From Pedobacter insulae (GTDB taxonomy: Bacteria > Bacteroidota > Bacteroidia > Sphingobacteriales > Sphingobacteriaceae): a stretch of DNA of 64,000 nucleotides. The DNA is taken from the NCBI RefSeq assembly GCF_900113525.1, contig NZ_FOPP01000011.1, forward strand, positions 1-64,000, written 5' to 3'. This document shows, in pieces, positions 28,319-37,157 of this stretch (position 1 is the first letter of the stretch; each line of letters begins with the position of its first letter). A program made the position numbers and the translations under genes. The notes beneath the pieces were generated by a model, which worked only from the letters and a program-made list of their open reading frames with translations, had not been told where the DNA came from and made no database searches.

Positions 28319-29590
28319 ATGAAGAAATTTTTATATGGAATTGACTTTGGAACAACCAATTCAGCATTGGCAATTTATGACGAGGATTCGAACCAAATCC
28401 ACAGTACAATCATTATCCCTTCCCTCATTTACTTTTATCACCAACTAAATACTGGAGCAGAGAAAAGTTACGTGGTAGGCGAGGAGGCTATTACAGCTTA
28501 CCTAGCTGATGGAATGAGAGGGAGATTTATTAAATCAATTAAACAGATCTTATCAAGAAGTAGCTTTACCGAAACCAGAATTCATCATAAAAGGTATAAT
28601 GCCTCAGATCTGGTGGCCATTATTTTAAAGGAATTAAAAGAGCGAGCAGATAAATTAGTGGGACAGGATTGTGGCAAAGCCATTATTGGCAGACCTGTTT
28701 TTTTTGATGATGATAATGTACAGAAAGATACACTGGCTCAAACCCGGCTAAATAAAGCGGCCCAACTTGCGGGATTTAAAGAGATTCGATTTCAATTTGA
28801 GCCAATTGGAGCAGCTTTTTCCTACGAAAAAACACTGGTAAAAAAGGAAAAGGTACTGGTTGCCGATTTAGGGGGAGGAACAACAGATTTCACTTATTTA
28901 GTGCTAGATCCCGCAAAAGTTGGAAGTCTGGACCGCAAGGACGACATGATGGCAACTGGCGGCATATATGTAGGAGGCGATAGTTTTGATTCGGCCTTTA
29001 TGTGGGAGAAAGGGACACCATATTTCGGAAAGCATACTACTTATGAAGCGACTCCGGGGAAAGTTTTAACTGTGCCGAAGTCTCTTTTCGCAAACATTTG
29101 CTCATGGGATCAGATGAATTTTTTTAACGGACTACGCATTAAAAAAGACATAGAAGATTACTATTACTTTTCTGGTAAAGACATTAAATTCAAAAACCTA
29201 ATTACATTAATTGATCATAACTTGGGTTATTCGATATTCCAATCCATTGAAAAAACGAAGATTACGCTTTCAGATGCTAAGGTTTCAAATTTTAGCTATC
29301 ATCAAATGGGTATCGAAATTGAAGAAGAAATTACATTGCAGGACTACGAACAAATCATCAAGAAAGATGTAGATCGAATAGCTGCTTATCTAAACCAATT
29401 TATGTCACAGCATGGCATTGGCGAGGAGGATGTCGATAGCCTCTTCCTAACCGGCGGAACTTCTATGGTAGCCAGCATTCAAAAGTTATTCAAGGATAAG
29501 TTCCCTCATATAAGCCTAAACTCCGGCGACAATTTTAAAAGTGTAGCCAAAGGCTTAGCTTACAGTGGATACCTATTCCATAGTAAATAA
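28319..29590 (+). CDS. Hsp70-like ATPase (YegD-type)
   Basis: Cytoplasmic protein of the Hsp70/actin ATPase fold without a usual substrate-binding domain, 423 aa, close in size to E. coli YegD. Phosphate-1 motif GIDFGTTNSALAIYD (about 6-20), phosphate-2 region VLVADLGGGTTDFTY (about 178-192) and adenosine motif LFLTGGTSMVASI (about 378-390) are all present. YegD-like proteins are of uncertain role, perhaps specialised chaperones. It is flanked by receptor genes but has a 111-bp spacer before it, so it need not share their operon. Confidence 0.88.
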   Translation: MKKFLYGIDFGTTNSALAIYDEDSNQIHSTIIIPSLIYFYHQLNTGAEKSYVVGEEAITAYLADGMRGRFIKSIKQILSRSSFTETRIHHKRYNASDLVAIILKELKERADKLVGQDCGKAIIGRPVFFDDDNVQKDTLAQTRLNKAAQLAGFKEIRFQFEPIGAAFSYEKTLVKKEKVLVADLGGGTTDFTYLVLDPAKVGSLDRKDDMMATGGIYVGGDSFDSAFMWEKGTPYFGKHTTYEATPGKVLTVPKSLFANICSWDQMNFFNGLRIKKDIEDYYYFSGKDIKFKNLITLIDHNLGYSIFQSIEKTKITLSDAKVSNFSYHQMGIEIEEEITLQDYEQIIKKDVDRIAAYLNQFMSQHGIGEEDVDSLFLTGGTSMVASIQKLFKDKFPHISLNSGDNFKSVAKGLAYSGYLFHSK

Positions 29591-29606
29591 ATGTAAGTGC
29601 TTACAT
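29591..29606. promoter_or_regulatory. Candidate MarR operator 1
   Basis: ATGTAAG-TG-CTTACAT, a perfect 7-bp inverted repeat with a 2-bp centre, directly after the Hsp70-like stop and 134 bp before the receptor at 29740. Size and symmetry fit a dimeric winged-helix repressor site. A MarR gene follows the receptor, and a second related palindrome lies at 29788. Confidence 0.45.
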
Positions 29607-29739
29607 AATTAACAATTTTTAACAATAGTTTTAAACGAGTTGTCTTACATTTGCTTTTATTATTAAATAAAATGGTGTAACATTTATAAAAAAATTGCGT
29701 CATATTTATAATAAAACCCACAAATAAACTATTTAAGTC

Positions 29740-32187
29740 ATGAAGTATAATAAGAAATTTTTGTTTTTATTTGTCTTTTTAATTTATGTAAGTTCTTACG
29801 TAAATTACGCAAAGGCTCAGGATAAACCAGTATTCTCTTTAAAAGGGAGCTTAACAGCGGCTCAGAATCCCAAGTTTGATGAAGTGACTGTTCATTTGCT
29901 CAATGCAAGTGATAAAAAGCTCATTAAATTGGAATATTCCACGCCAGATGGGGCTTTTGTTTTTGAAAAAATCCCGGAAGGCAGTTATCTGCTAGTAATA
30001 CAAAGCATGAACTTTGTAAAGTACGAGTCGCCGGTAATTTCGTTGGATAAAGATTTAGCATTAAGCCCGATTAATTTACAGGTAACATCCAAAAGCTTAA
30101 AGGAAGTTAGTGTAACAGCAACAAAACCATTTGTGCAGCAGCTGTTTGACAAAACTGTCATCAATGTAAGCAGCTCCATTTCGGCAGTTGGCAATACCGC
30201 TTTAGAAGTATTAGCCAAAGCACCGGGTATCACAATCGATCAGAATGATAACATTTCCATGCGCGGAAAACAAGGGGTATTGGTCATGATTGACGGGAAG
30301 CAAGTGCCCATGTCAGGACAGGATTTAGCGAATATGCTTAAAAACATGCAGGCTACCCAGATTGAAAAAATTGATTTGGTAACCAATCCTTCTGCCAAAT
30401 ATGATGCTGCAGGCAATGCCGGGATCATTGATATTCGCTTAAAGAAAGGGACTAACGTTGGTACAAATGCCAATGTAACGATGAGTTTCGGACAAGGGAA
30501 ATATGCAAAAACGAATCCTAGTGTAAACTTTAATCATCGTACCAAGGTTGCTAATGTATTTGGTTCCTATAACTACGGCTTCAATCAGAACTTCAATAAG
30601 CTTGATATCCTGAGGGACTTTTATTCTCCTACTAATCAATTACTGGGAAGCAATAACTACAATAACTATTTTAAGTTTCAATTCGACAATCATAATGCGA
30701 GAGTGGGGAGTGATTTTTATGTGAATAAAAATATTGTTGTCGGTTTTTCAGCCAACGGAAGCTATAATAAAGGCGAAATAAGCACAGATAGCCATGCAAA
30801 CTCTTTCAATGGTCAGTCGCAAAGTACGGGAACATTTAATACAGTAGGTACTAACACTCCGTCTAGAAGTAACAATAGCCTTAATTTAAATTACAGACAT
30901 ACCATAGATACTACCGGGAAAGAACTTTCTGCTGATTTTGATTATGCTCGTTTTGCTTCGAATGAAACGCAGCAAAATTTAACAAATTATTTAAATACTG
31001 GTGGTACACAAGCAAAGGCGCCCTATCAATTACTAGGCAATTTGGGGGGAGTACTGAGTATAAAATCATTTAAGGTCGATTATCAACAGCAAATTAAATC
31101 TCTTAACACAAAAATAGAACTTGGAGTTAAAAGCAGCTGGGTAACATCAGATAATGACGTGCAGTTCTATGATCAAAGTAATGGTGGTGCTGTACTAGAT
31201 GTTGCAAAAAGCAATCATTTTATATATGACGAGAACATTAATGCTGCTTATTTGAATGCGAATCGTTCCTGGAAGAAATTTAGTTTGCAATTGGGACTAC
31301 GGTTAGAAAATACCAACGCTAATGGTCTGCAAGTAACCGATAAAAGCACTTTCGATAGAAATTATACGCAATTATTTCCAAGTGGTTATGTGGGATATAA
31401 ATTTACCGAAAATAGCGATCTAGGACTTTCACTGAGCAAAAGAATTAACCGGCCTTCCTATCGCCAATTAAATCCCTTTAAAGTTTTCTTAGATCCATTA
31501 ACCTATTCAACGGGTAATCCTTATCTTAAACCTGAGTTAAGTAATTCGTTTGAGTTAACTCATACCTATAAACAAAGGTACATTACCAAGTTAGGATATA
31601 GTAAAACAACAGATAACATATTGACGGTTCTTTCGCCAGATGAGCAGCCTAATTCTGTTATTCAAACGAATAGGAACTTAGCAGAATTTGATTATTATAA
31701 CCTTAGCTTCGGTTTTCCGGTCAGTGTAGGGAAATGGCTAACAAGTACCACTAATGCTTTAACCTACTATGGAAAGTATAAAGGTAATTTGGCCAATACC
31801 GATCTGGATGCGAGCCGCGTAAGTTTTAACCTGAATTCGAACAATGTAATTAAATTTAACCCCACTACCACCGCTGAAATAACCGGTACTTATCAAAGTA
31901 GATCTTTTTATGGACCGTTGGATATTAAAGCTAACTGGGGACTGACATTAGGTTTACAAAAACAACTGTTAGACAAAAAAGCTTCGCTGAGGTTAAGCGT
32001 AAGTGATGTTTTTTACACGCAAAAGGTTGATGCATATACCTTGTTAAATGGGTATGGTGAACAATTTTACCAGAGCAGGGACAGTCGCGTAGCAACCCTT
32101 AGCTTTAGTTACCGATTTGGCCGATCGCAGGTGGCAAGTTCAAAAAGAACAGGTGCGGCCGATGAGGAAAAGAGAAGAGCAGGTTAA
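29740..32187 (+). CDS. TonB-dependent outer-membrane beta-barrel receptor
   Basis: Third receptor of the OMP_b-brl_3 type. Signal peptide (about 1-27), CarboxypepD_reg-like domain (about 33-120), plug-like region (about 130-235, LEVLAKAPGITIDQNDNISM) and a long barrel. No STN domain. Its tail ADEEKRRAG is close to that of the protein at 23081. A MarR-type gene follows after about 39 bp and candidate MarR sites flank the promoter, so it looks regulated apart from the sigma/FecR unit. Substrate unknown; MarR control suggests a small-molecule inducer. Confidence 0.87.
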   Translation: MKYNKKFLFLFVFLIYVSSYVNYAKAQDKPVFSLKGSLTAAQNPKFDEVTVHLLNASDKKLIKLEYSTPDGAFVFEKIPEGSYLLVIQSMNFVKYESPVISLDKDLALSPINLQVTSKSLKEVSVTATKPFVQQLFDKTVINVSSSISAVGNTALEVLAKAPGITIDQNDNISMRGKQGVLVMIDGKQVPMSGQDLANMLKNMQATQIEKIDLVTNPSAKYDAAGNAGIIDIRLKKGTNVGTNANVTMSFGQGKYAKTNPSVNFNHRTKVANVFGSYNYGFNQNFNKLDILRDFYSPTNQLLGSNNYNNYFKFQFDNHNARVGSDFYVNKNIVVGFSANGSYNKGEISTDSHANSFNGQSQSTGTFNTVGTNTPSRSNNSLNLNYRHTIDTTGKELSADFDYARFASNETQQNLTNYLNTGGTQAKAPYQLLGNLGGVLSIKSFKVDYQQQIKSLNTKIELGVKSSWVTSDNDVQFYDQSNGGAVLDVAKSNHFIYDENINAAYLNANRSWKKFSLQLGLRLENTNANGLQVTDKSTFDRNYTQLFPSGYVGYKFTENSDLGLSLSKRINRPSYRQLNPFKVFLDPLTYSTGNPYLKPELSNSFELTHTYKQRYITKLGYSKTTDNILTVLSPDEQPNSVIQTNRNLAEFDYYNLSFGFPVSVGKWLTSTTNALTYYGKYKGNLANTDLDASRVSFNLNSNNVIKFNPTTTAEITGTYQSRSFYGPLDIKANWGLTLGLQKQLLDKKASLRLSVSDVFYTQKVDAYTLLNGYGEQFYQSRDSRVATLSFSYRFGRSQVASSKRTGAADEEKRRAG
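29788..29799. promoter_or_regulatory. Candidate MarR operator 2, inside receptor signal peptide
   Basis: GTAAG-TT-CTTAC repeats the core of the palindrome at 29591 (GTAAG-NN-CTTAC), 49 bp into the receptor gene. It overlaps codons of the signal peptide. Two identical half-site pairs about 195 bp apart around the same promoter suggest co-operative repression or looping. This is inference. Confidence 0.35.
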
Positions 32188-32226
32188 ATCAAGCTAATTT
32201 TTCTAACTTAGGTAAAAAAATAATTG

Positions 32227-32724
32227 ATGGATTTAGTGAACGAATTGGCAGAACTAGCTATTGCTACCCGTTTAAAAAGATTAAGCGAAAGGCTTTCTAA
32301 TGATGTAAGTAAGATTTATAAAGAATCAGACGTTGATTTTGAGGCCCGGTGGTTTCTGATCTTATCCATTTTGGAGAAAGAGAAACTACTGGCCATCACC
32401 GAAATAGCAGACTATTTACAACTTAGTCATCCTGCCATCATCCAGCTTGTACAAGAACTAGAGAAGAAAAAATTAATTAAGGCGTCAGTTGATAAAAAAG
32501 ACGGAAGGAAAAGAATGGTTTCCCTTACCGCAATGGGAAAAAAAACGTTAGCACAAATTGAACCGGTTTTAAGGAGCATCAAGGCCGAAAACAAGAAATG
32601 GATTGATTCTGCTAGCGCTAATATTCTGGATATTTTAACTGAACTAGAGCAATCATTAACAGATCAAAGCATGTATCATCGCATTAAGCTAAATATTTTG
32701 CAACAAAAGCCTGGCTCCTGTTAA
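32227..32724 (+). CDS. MarR-family transcriptional regulator
   Basis: Winged-helix regulator of 165 aa. The DNA-binding core includes LLAITEIADYLQLSHPAIIQLVQELEKKKLI in consecutive helices (about 56-85) and the wing DKKDGRKRMVSLT (about 90-102). The frame is open from TTG 32224, but ATG 32227 is preferred. It lies just after a TonB-dependent receptor and probably controls it through the palindromes at 29591 and 29788. It converges on the response regulator gene with a 4-bp overlap of stops. Confidence 0.88.
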   Translation: MDLVNELAELAIATRLKRLSERLSNDVSKIYKESDVDFEARWFLILSILEKEKLLAITEIADYLQLSHPAIIQLVQELEKKKLIKASVDKKDGRKRMVSLTAMGKKTLAQIEPVLRSIKAENKKWIDSASANILDILTELEQSLTDQSMYHRIKLNILQQKPGSC

Positions 32725-33074
32725 ATAAATTTCTTAATAGTTCTTTCTAATTCCCATAAATCATATGGTTTTTGAATGTAGGCATCGCAATGAGAATCGC
32801 GCAGTAGTATGCTTGAAATTCTGCTCGCGGAAAAAAGAATTACCGGAATATGCTTAGTTCGGTAATCTTCTTTGAGCTCTTTACAGATTGTGAAGCCATC
32901 TTTATAGGGTAAACCATAATCTATTAGAAATAAATCTGGTAAATAATTAGCCAAATGATGCGAAAGTTGCTCGGGGTTACTAATTAATTGTACACTAAAA
33001 TTGATAGAAAGTGCAGAGTCAAGTACATCCAATATAGATGAATCATCATCAACAATTAAGATCGTTTTTTCCAT
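32721..33074 (-). CDS. Single-domain response regulator
   Basis: Stand-alone receiver domain of 117 aa with no output domain. Acidic pocket VDDDS near the N-terminus, phospho-acceptor Asp in LIDYGLP (about residue 52), Ser/Thr switch in LFSAS and conserved Lys in QKPYD. Such CheY-like proteins act by protein contact or as phosphate sinks. No histidine kinase lies beside it. It is the last gene of a probable minus-strand unit with the small protein and the SDR. Confidence 0.88.
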   Translation of the reverse strand: MEKTILIVDDDSSILDVLDSALSINFSVQLISNPEQLSHHLANYLPDLFLIDYGLPYKDGFTICKELKEDYRTKHIPVILFSASRISSILLRDSHCDAYIQKPYDLWELERTIKKFI

Positions 33075-33079
33075 TAAGC

Positions 33080-33265
33080 CTATTTATCTTTTTTGCTTTT
33101 GTCTTTATTAAAGGCCTGATCTTCCCATGCTCCATTCTCATTAGGCTCACTGCCCGATTGGGCATATTTCGGTGAATTTCCCTCACCGTTTTGGTCGAAA
33201 GTAGCTTTGCCTTTTGCATCGCCGGATTGTTTCGGTTTTTCTTTTTTATCGCGTTGATTGTTCAT
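33080..33265 (-). CDS. Small, highly charged hypothetical protein
   Basis: A 61-residue hydrophilic protein rich in Lys, Asp, Gly and Asn, with no hydrophobic segment and probably disordered. It lies 11 bp after the SDR gene and 5 bp before the response regulator, in the same direction. This tight spacing is the main support that it is real. Small disordered proteins of this sort near stress genes suggest a desiccation or general stress role, but nothing in the sequence proves it. Confidence 0.6.
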   Translation of the reverse strand: MNNQRDKKEKPKQSGDAKGKATFDQNGEGNSPKYAQSGSEPNENGAWEDQAFNKDKSKKDK

Positions 33266-33276
33266 AGTCTATAAAA

Positions 33277-34170
33277 TTAAATGGTGATTCTTCCACCAGT
33301 CACTGGAATAGTAGCTCCAGCTACATAACTGGCCTCATCACTCGCTAAAAATACAAATGCGGGCGCCACCTCGGCTGGCTGCCCAGGTCTACCCATTGGT
33401 GTGTCTTGTCCAAAGGTATCTGCATCAGGCATAGTTGAAGGAATTAACGGTGTCCAGATAGGGCCTGGTGCCACAGCATTTACCCTAATTCCTTTACCTG
33501 CCATCAGCAAGATTTGAGCAAGATTGGCCGTGAAATTTTGAATAGCGCCCTTCGTAGCCGCATAGGGTAATAAGCCTGGTGACGGCGAATAAGCATTTAC
33601 AGAAGTTGTATTGATAATACTACTACCGGGTTTCATGTGAGGCTCAGCCGCTTTACTTAGGTAAAACATCGCATGAATATTGGTATCGAATGTTTTTACC
33701 CACTCGGCAGCAGAAATTTCTTCCATTGAATTTCTGGCCATTTGGAAGGCGGCATTGTTAACCAGGATATCTATTCTGCCAAATTCCTTAACCGTTTGTG
33801 TGATGATTTTTTTGCAATGGCTTTCTTTGCTAATATCACCTTTGATCAGCAATGCTTTTCTGCCCGCCGCTACTACGTGCTTTGCAGAATCCTTGGCGTC
33901 GGGTGTTTCTCTGTCACTCAAATAACTGATCACCACATCGGCACCTTCTCTTGCAAAAGCAATTGCAACCGCTTTGCCAATACCAGAATCGCCACCCGTG
34001 ATAATTGCAACTTTATCTTTTAGCTTACCAAACCCTTGATAACTATCTTCACCATGATCGGCCAATGGCTTCATGTTTTTCTCTATCCCAGGTACTTTTT
34101 GCTTTTGCTTTGGGAATGGAGGTACAGGCTGCTTTTTATCAGGATGCTTAACGTTTTTTAATTTTCCCAT
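33277..34170 (-). CDS. SDR-family oxidoreductase (YhdF/YhxC-like)
   Basis: Short-chain dehydrogenase of 297 aa in the extended-N-terminus group found in general stress proteins of bacilli and others. An N-terminal proline/lysine-rich stretch (about 1-50) precedes the Rossmann core. NAD(P)-binding TGGDSGIG (about 58-65), VNNAAFQ, catalytic Ser in INTTSVNAY and YxxxK as YAATK are all seen, with a C-terminal ASYVAGATIPVTGG. Substrate unknown. The ATG lies beside the 3' arm of a 10-bp stem-loop (34171-34198), which may control translation. Confidence 0.9.
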   Translation of the reverse strand: MGKLKNVKHPDKKQPVPPFPKQKQKVPGIEKNMKPLADHGEDSYQGFGKLKDKVAIITGGDSGIGKAVAIAFAREGADVVISYLSDRETPDAKDSAKHVVAAGRKALLIKGDISKESHCKKIITQTVKEFGRIDILVNNAAFQMARNSMEEISAAEWVKTFDTNIHAMFYLSKAAEPHMKPGSSIINTTSVNAYSPSPGLLPYAATKGAIQNFTANLAQILLMAGKGIRVNAVAPGPIWTPLIPSTMPDADTFGQDTPMGRPGQPAEVAPAFVFLASDEASYVAGATIPVTGGRITI

Positions 34171-34198
34171 AACTGTTTTCCTTAAATTGAAAACAGTT
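34171..34198 (-). promoter_or_regulatory. Stem-loop touching the SDR ribosome binding site
   Basis: Perfect 10-bp arms AACTGTTTTC / GAAAACAGTT around an 8-nt loop. On the coding strand the AAGGA-like ribosome-binding stretch spans the end of the loop and the start of the 3' arm, and the arm runs straight into the ATG. This placement suggests a structure that limits ribosome access. No T run follows, so it is not an intrinsic terminator of the xyl operon. Confidence 0.45.
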
Positions 34199-34221
34199 GG
34201 AGTCAGAAAATGTTTTATCCG

Positions 34222-35532
34222 TTAAATATATCTGTTTATTAAATTTTCAAGAAACTCTTGTTTCCCACTAATTGTTGCCGGCTCACCGTTGTTCGCAGCG
34301 TAATCTCTTAAGTCTGCCAGACTTAGTTTTCCCTGTTCAAATTCAGCCCCTTTGCCACTATCATAGGAGGCATATCTATCACTTCTGATTTTTCTATAAT
34401 CAGACTTCTCCAAAATTGCATCTGCCGTAATAAGTGCTCGTGCGAAAAGATCCATCGCACCAATGTGGGCATAAAAAAGATCCGTTTGATCGGTAGAATT
34501 GCGACGGATTTTAGCATCAAAGTTAACTCCACCTCCCTGCAAACCGCCACCCTCCAGTATAATTAACATCGCTTCAGTTAATTCATTAATGTCATTCGGG
34601 AATTGATCAGTGTCCCAACCATTTTGATAATCACCACGATTAGCATCTATCGAGCCTAATAGTCCATTATCAACCGCAACTTGAAGCTCGTGCTGAAAAG
34701 TATGGCCAGCAAGTGTAGCGTGGTTAACTTCCAGGTTTAATTTAAAGTCGGCCATTAAATCATACTGCCGTAAGAAACTGATCACAGTTGCCGCGTCGTA
34801 ATCATACTGATGTTTAGAAGGTTCGCATGGTTTAGGCTCAATTAAGAATGTGCCCGTAAACCCCTGCTTTCGTGCATAGTCTTTTGCAGTGTGTAAGAAT
34901 TGAGCCAAATGTTCCTGTTCACGTTTCATGTTGGTGTTAAGTAAACTCATATAACCTTCTCTTCCGCCCCAAAAAACATAATTTTGGCCTCCAAGTTCAA
35001 TCGTTGCATCTAGCGCTGCTTTAACTTGTGCAGCACCATGGGCCAAAACATGAAAGTCTGGATTAGTAGCAGCACCATTCATATAACGTTTATGGCTAAA
35101 CAGATTTGCAGTTCCCCAGAGCAACTTTATCCCCGTTTGGGCTTGTTTTTGCTTTGCATAATCGACCAGGGTCTGCAGCCTGCGTTCGTTCTCTGCAATA
35201 TTATCACCATAATCTACCACATCCACGTCATGGAAACAATAATAAGGAATTTGCATTTTATGCATAAATTCGAAAGCGGCATCCATTTTAGCTTTTGCCC
35301 TTTCGATCACGTCTTTTTTCACGTCCCAGGGAAAAAGATGCGTTGCGCCACCAAAAGGGTCGGCTCCATTGCCATTAAATGAGTGCCAGTAGGCACACGC
35401 AAATTTAAAATGGTCGGCCATCGTTTTACCGGCAATTACTTTGTTTGCTTCGTACCACCTAAAAGCAAGCGGATTATCGCTTGATAAACCCTCAAACTTT
35501 ATTTGTTCAGTTCCTTTAAAATATTCTTCCAT
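34222..35532 (-). CDS. xylA: Xylose isomerase
   Basis: Converts D-xylose to D-xylulose in the cytoplasm. A 436-aa TIM barrel of the longer (class II) type. Active-site His/Asp in [12 protein letters not shown] (about 98-109), WGGREGY (about 186-192), metal-binding Glu and Lys in [17 protein letters not shown] (about 229-245), and [13 protein letters not shown] (about 267-279) are present. It is the second gene after xylB with a 21-bp gap. Expression is probably controlled by the divergent LacI regulator. Confidence 0.96.
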   Translation of the reverse strand: MEEYFKGTEQIKFEGLSSDNPLAFRWYEANKVIAGKTMADHFKFACAYWHSFNGNGADPFGGATHLFPWDVKKDVIERAKAKMDAAFEFMHKMQIPYYCFHDVDVVDYGDNIAENERRLQTLVDYAKQKQAQTGIKLLWGTANLFSHKRYMNGAATNPDFHVLAHGAAQVKAALDATIELGGQNYVFWGGREGYMSLLNTNMKREQEHLAQFLHTAKDYARKQGFTGTFLIEPKPCEPSKHQYDYDAATVISFLRQYDLMADFKLNLEVNHATLAGHTFQHELQVAVDNGLLGSIDANRGDYQNGWDTDQFPNDINELTEAMLIILEGGGLQGGGVNFDAKIRRNSTDQTDLFYAHIGAMDLFARALITADAILEKSDYRKIRSDRYASYDSGKGAEFEQGKLSLADLRDYAANNGEPATISGKQEFLENLINRYI

Positions 35533-35553
35533 GATAAATTTATACGCTTTGAA

Positions 35554-37038
35554 TTAATTTAATGTATTTAGCTTGCATTCGAGTAACTTTTTCCAGTTTT
35601 GATAAGGCTCTTCTATATTTTCTAAATTCGGCTCAATGAGCCTGATCGGTTTTTTATTGATAAATGCTTCTTCGGCCGACAGGTAAATCCCCGCGCCAAT
35701 TCCCGCTCCAATGGCAGCGCCGTAACTGCCGTCATTTTCATAAAGTTCAACCGGTACGCCAGTGATGTTTACAAAAGACTGAGCAAAAATATCGCTTAAA
35801 AATAGGTTTGTTCTCCCGGCTCTAATAATAGAGGGTTTCATTCCATTTTCTTTTAAAATATCTAAACCATAACGAAAAGCAAAGGCGATCCCTTCTTGTA
35901 CCGCTCTAAAAATATGTGCTTTGGTGTGTAAATTAAGGTCTATATGCTGCAAGTGCGCACCAATTATTTGATTGTTCAACATTCTCTCAGCTCCATTGCC
36001 AAACGGGAGTACAAGTAGCCCATCGCTTCCCGGAGCTATATTTTTTGCAGCATCATTCATTGTTGCATAGTCCATCTCGGCATCAAATAGACTTTTTGTC
36101 CACCTGTTCATACTACCTGTACCATTGATACAGAGTAACACGCCCAAACGTTGTTCCAATAAGCCATGATTAACATGGGCAAAGGTGTTTACTCTCGATT
36201 GTTTGTCGGCCAGCAATTGATCGGTAACTCCATAAATTACCCCAGACGTGCCAGCGGTTGCAGCAACTTCACCTGGCTTGGTCACATTGAGCGATAAAGC
36301 ATTGTTAGGCTGGTCGCCCGCTTTGTAGGCCACTGTGATACCGGCTTTCAACCCTAGTGTATGGGCAATATTTGCGGTCAGGTGACCATGCTCGGAAAAT
36401 ACGGGCTTCACCGTTGGAATAAGTGATTCTGCAAAGCCAAAATAAGCCATGAGTTCCTTAGACAAAGAGTTGGTAGCGAAATCCCAAAATATTCCCTCCG
36501 ATAGTGCCGAAATACTAGTGGTTATTTCCCCAGTGAGTTTCATAGCGATAAAATCTCCTGGTAACATGACCTTGGAAATCTTATTGTAAACTTCTGGTTC
36601 ATTTTCTTTTACCCAGGCCAGTTTTGATGCAGTAAAATTTCCTGGCGAATTAAGGAGATGTGTTAAAGTAAATTCTTCTCCCAAATAAGCTGAGGCTTTT
36701 TCACCTACTTTAACAGCCCTGCTATCGCACCAAATAATGCTATTCCGCAAATTCTGCTGGTTTTTATCTACCATCACAAGTCCATGCATCTGGTAGGCTA
36801 TGCCAATAGCGGAGATCGCTAAAGGGTCATATTTTTTTTGTGCATTACAAATTAAAATAGCTGTTTGTACATGCTCCCACCATAACTCAGGCGATTGCTC
36901 AGCCCAACCGTATTTCGGCGTAAAGATTTCACTTTCCGTTTCTGGGTATTGTGCGCTTGAAACTGTTAGACCAGATGCCGAGTCCACTACCGAAACCTTT
37001 ATGGAGGATGTTCCTACATCAATACCTAATAATAACAT
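35554..37038 (-). CDS. xylB: Xylulokinase
   Basis: FGGY-family kinase that phosphorylates D-xylulose for entry into the pentose phosphate pathway. N-terminal LLGIDVGTSSIK phosphate motif, catalytic Asp in KAGDQPNNAL, and ATP-site region GSDGLLVLPFGNGAERM. At 494 aa it matches E. coli XylB. The frame is open 19 codons further up, but ATG 37038 places the start at the usual MLLLGIDVGTS. It heads the xylBA operon; a LacI-type palindrome lies 70 bp upstream. Confidence 0.94.
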   Translation of the reverse strand: MLLLGIDVGTSSIKVSVVDSASGLTVSSAQYPETESEIFTPKYGWAEQSPELWWEHVQTAILICNAQKKYDPLAISAIGIAYQMHGLVMVDKNQQNLRNSIIWCDSRAVKVGEKASAYLGEEFTLTHLLNSPGNFTASKLAWVKENEPEVYNKISKVMLPGDFIAMKLTGEITTSISALSEGIFWDFATNSLSKELMAYFGFAESLIPTVKPVFSEHGHLTANIAHTLGLKAGITVAYKAGDQPNNALSLNVTKPGEVAATAGTSGVIYGVTDQLLADKQSRVNTFAHVNHGLLEQRLGVLLCINGTGSMNRWTKSLFDAEMDYATMNDAAKNIAPGSDGLLVLPFGNGAERMLNNQIIGAHLQHIDLNLHTKAHIFRAVQEGIAFAFRYGLDILKENGMKPSIIRAGRTNLFLSDIFAQSFVNITGVPVELYENDGSYGAAIGAGIGAGIYLSAEEAFINKKPIRLIEPNLENIEEPYQNWKKLLECKLNTLN

Positions 37039-37108
37039 ATTCTTTTTAGCTATTTTCGTGTTTAATACAGCATTGTATCTGACGAAAATAAACAAATATT
37101 TTATATTC

Positions 37109-37120
37109 GCAATCGATTGC
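37109..37120. promoter_or_regulatory. LacI-type operator in the xylB-lacI divergent promoter
   Basis: GCAATCGATTGC is a perfect 12-bp palindrome with central CG, matching the general LacI-family operator shape GCAANCGNTTGC. It is 38 bp before the LacI-family gene and 70 bp before xylB, in the only spacer between them. It is the natural operator for the divergent regulator and likely gives both xyl control and autoregulation. Confidence 0.65.
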
Positions 37121-37157
37121 TTAGTAATTTATTAGTGTGCACCTGTAACCGTAGCCA

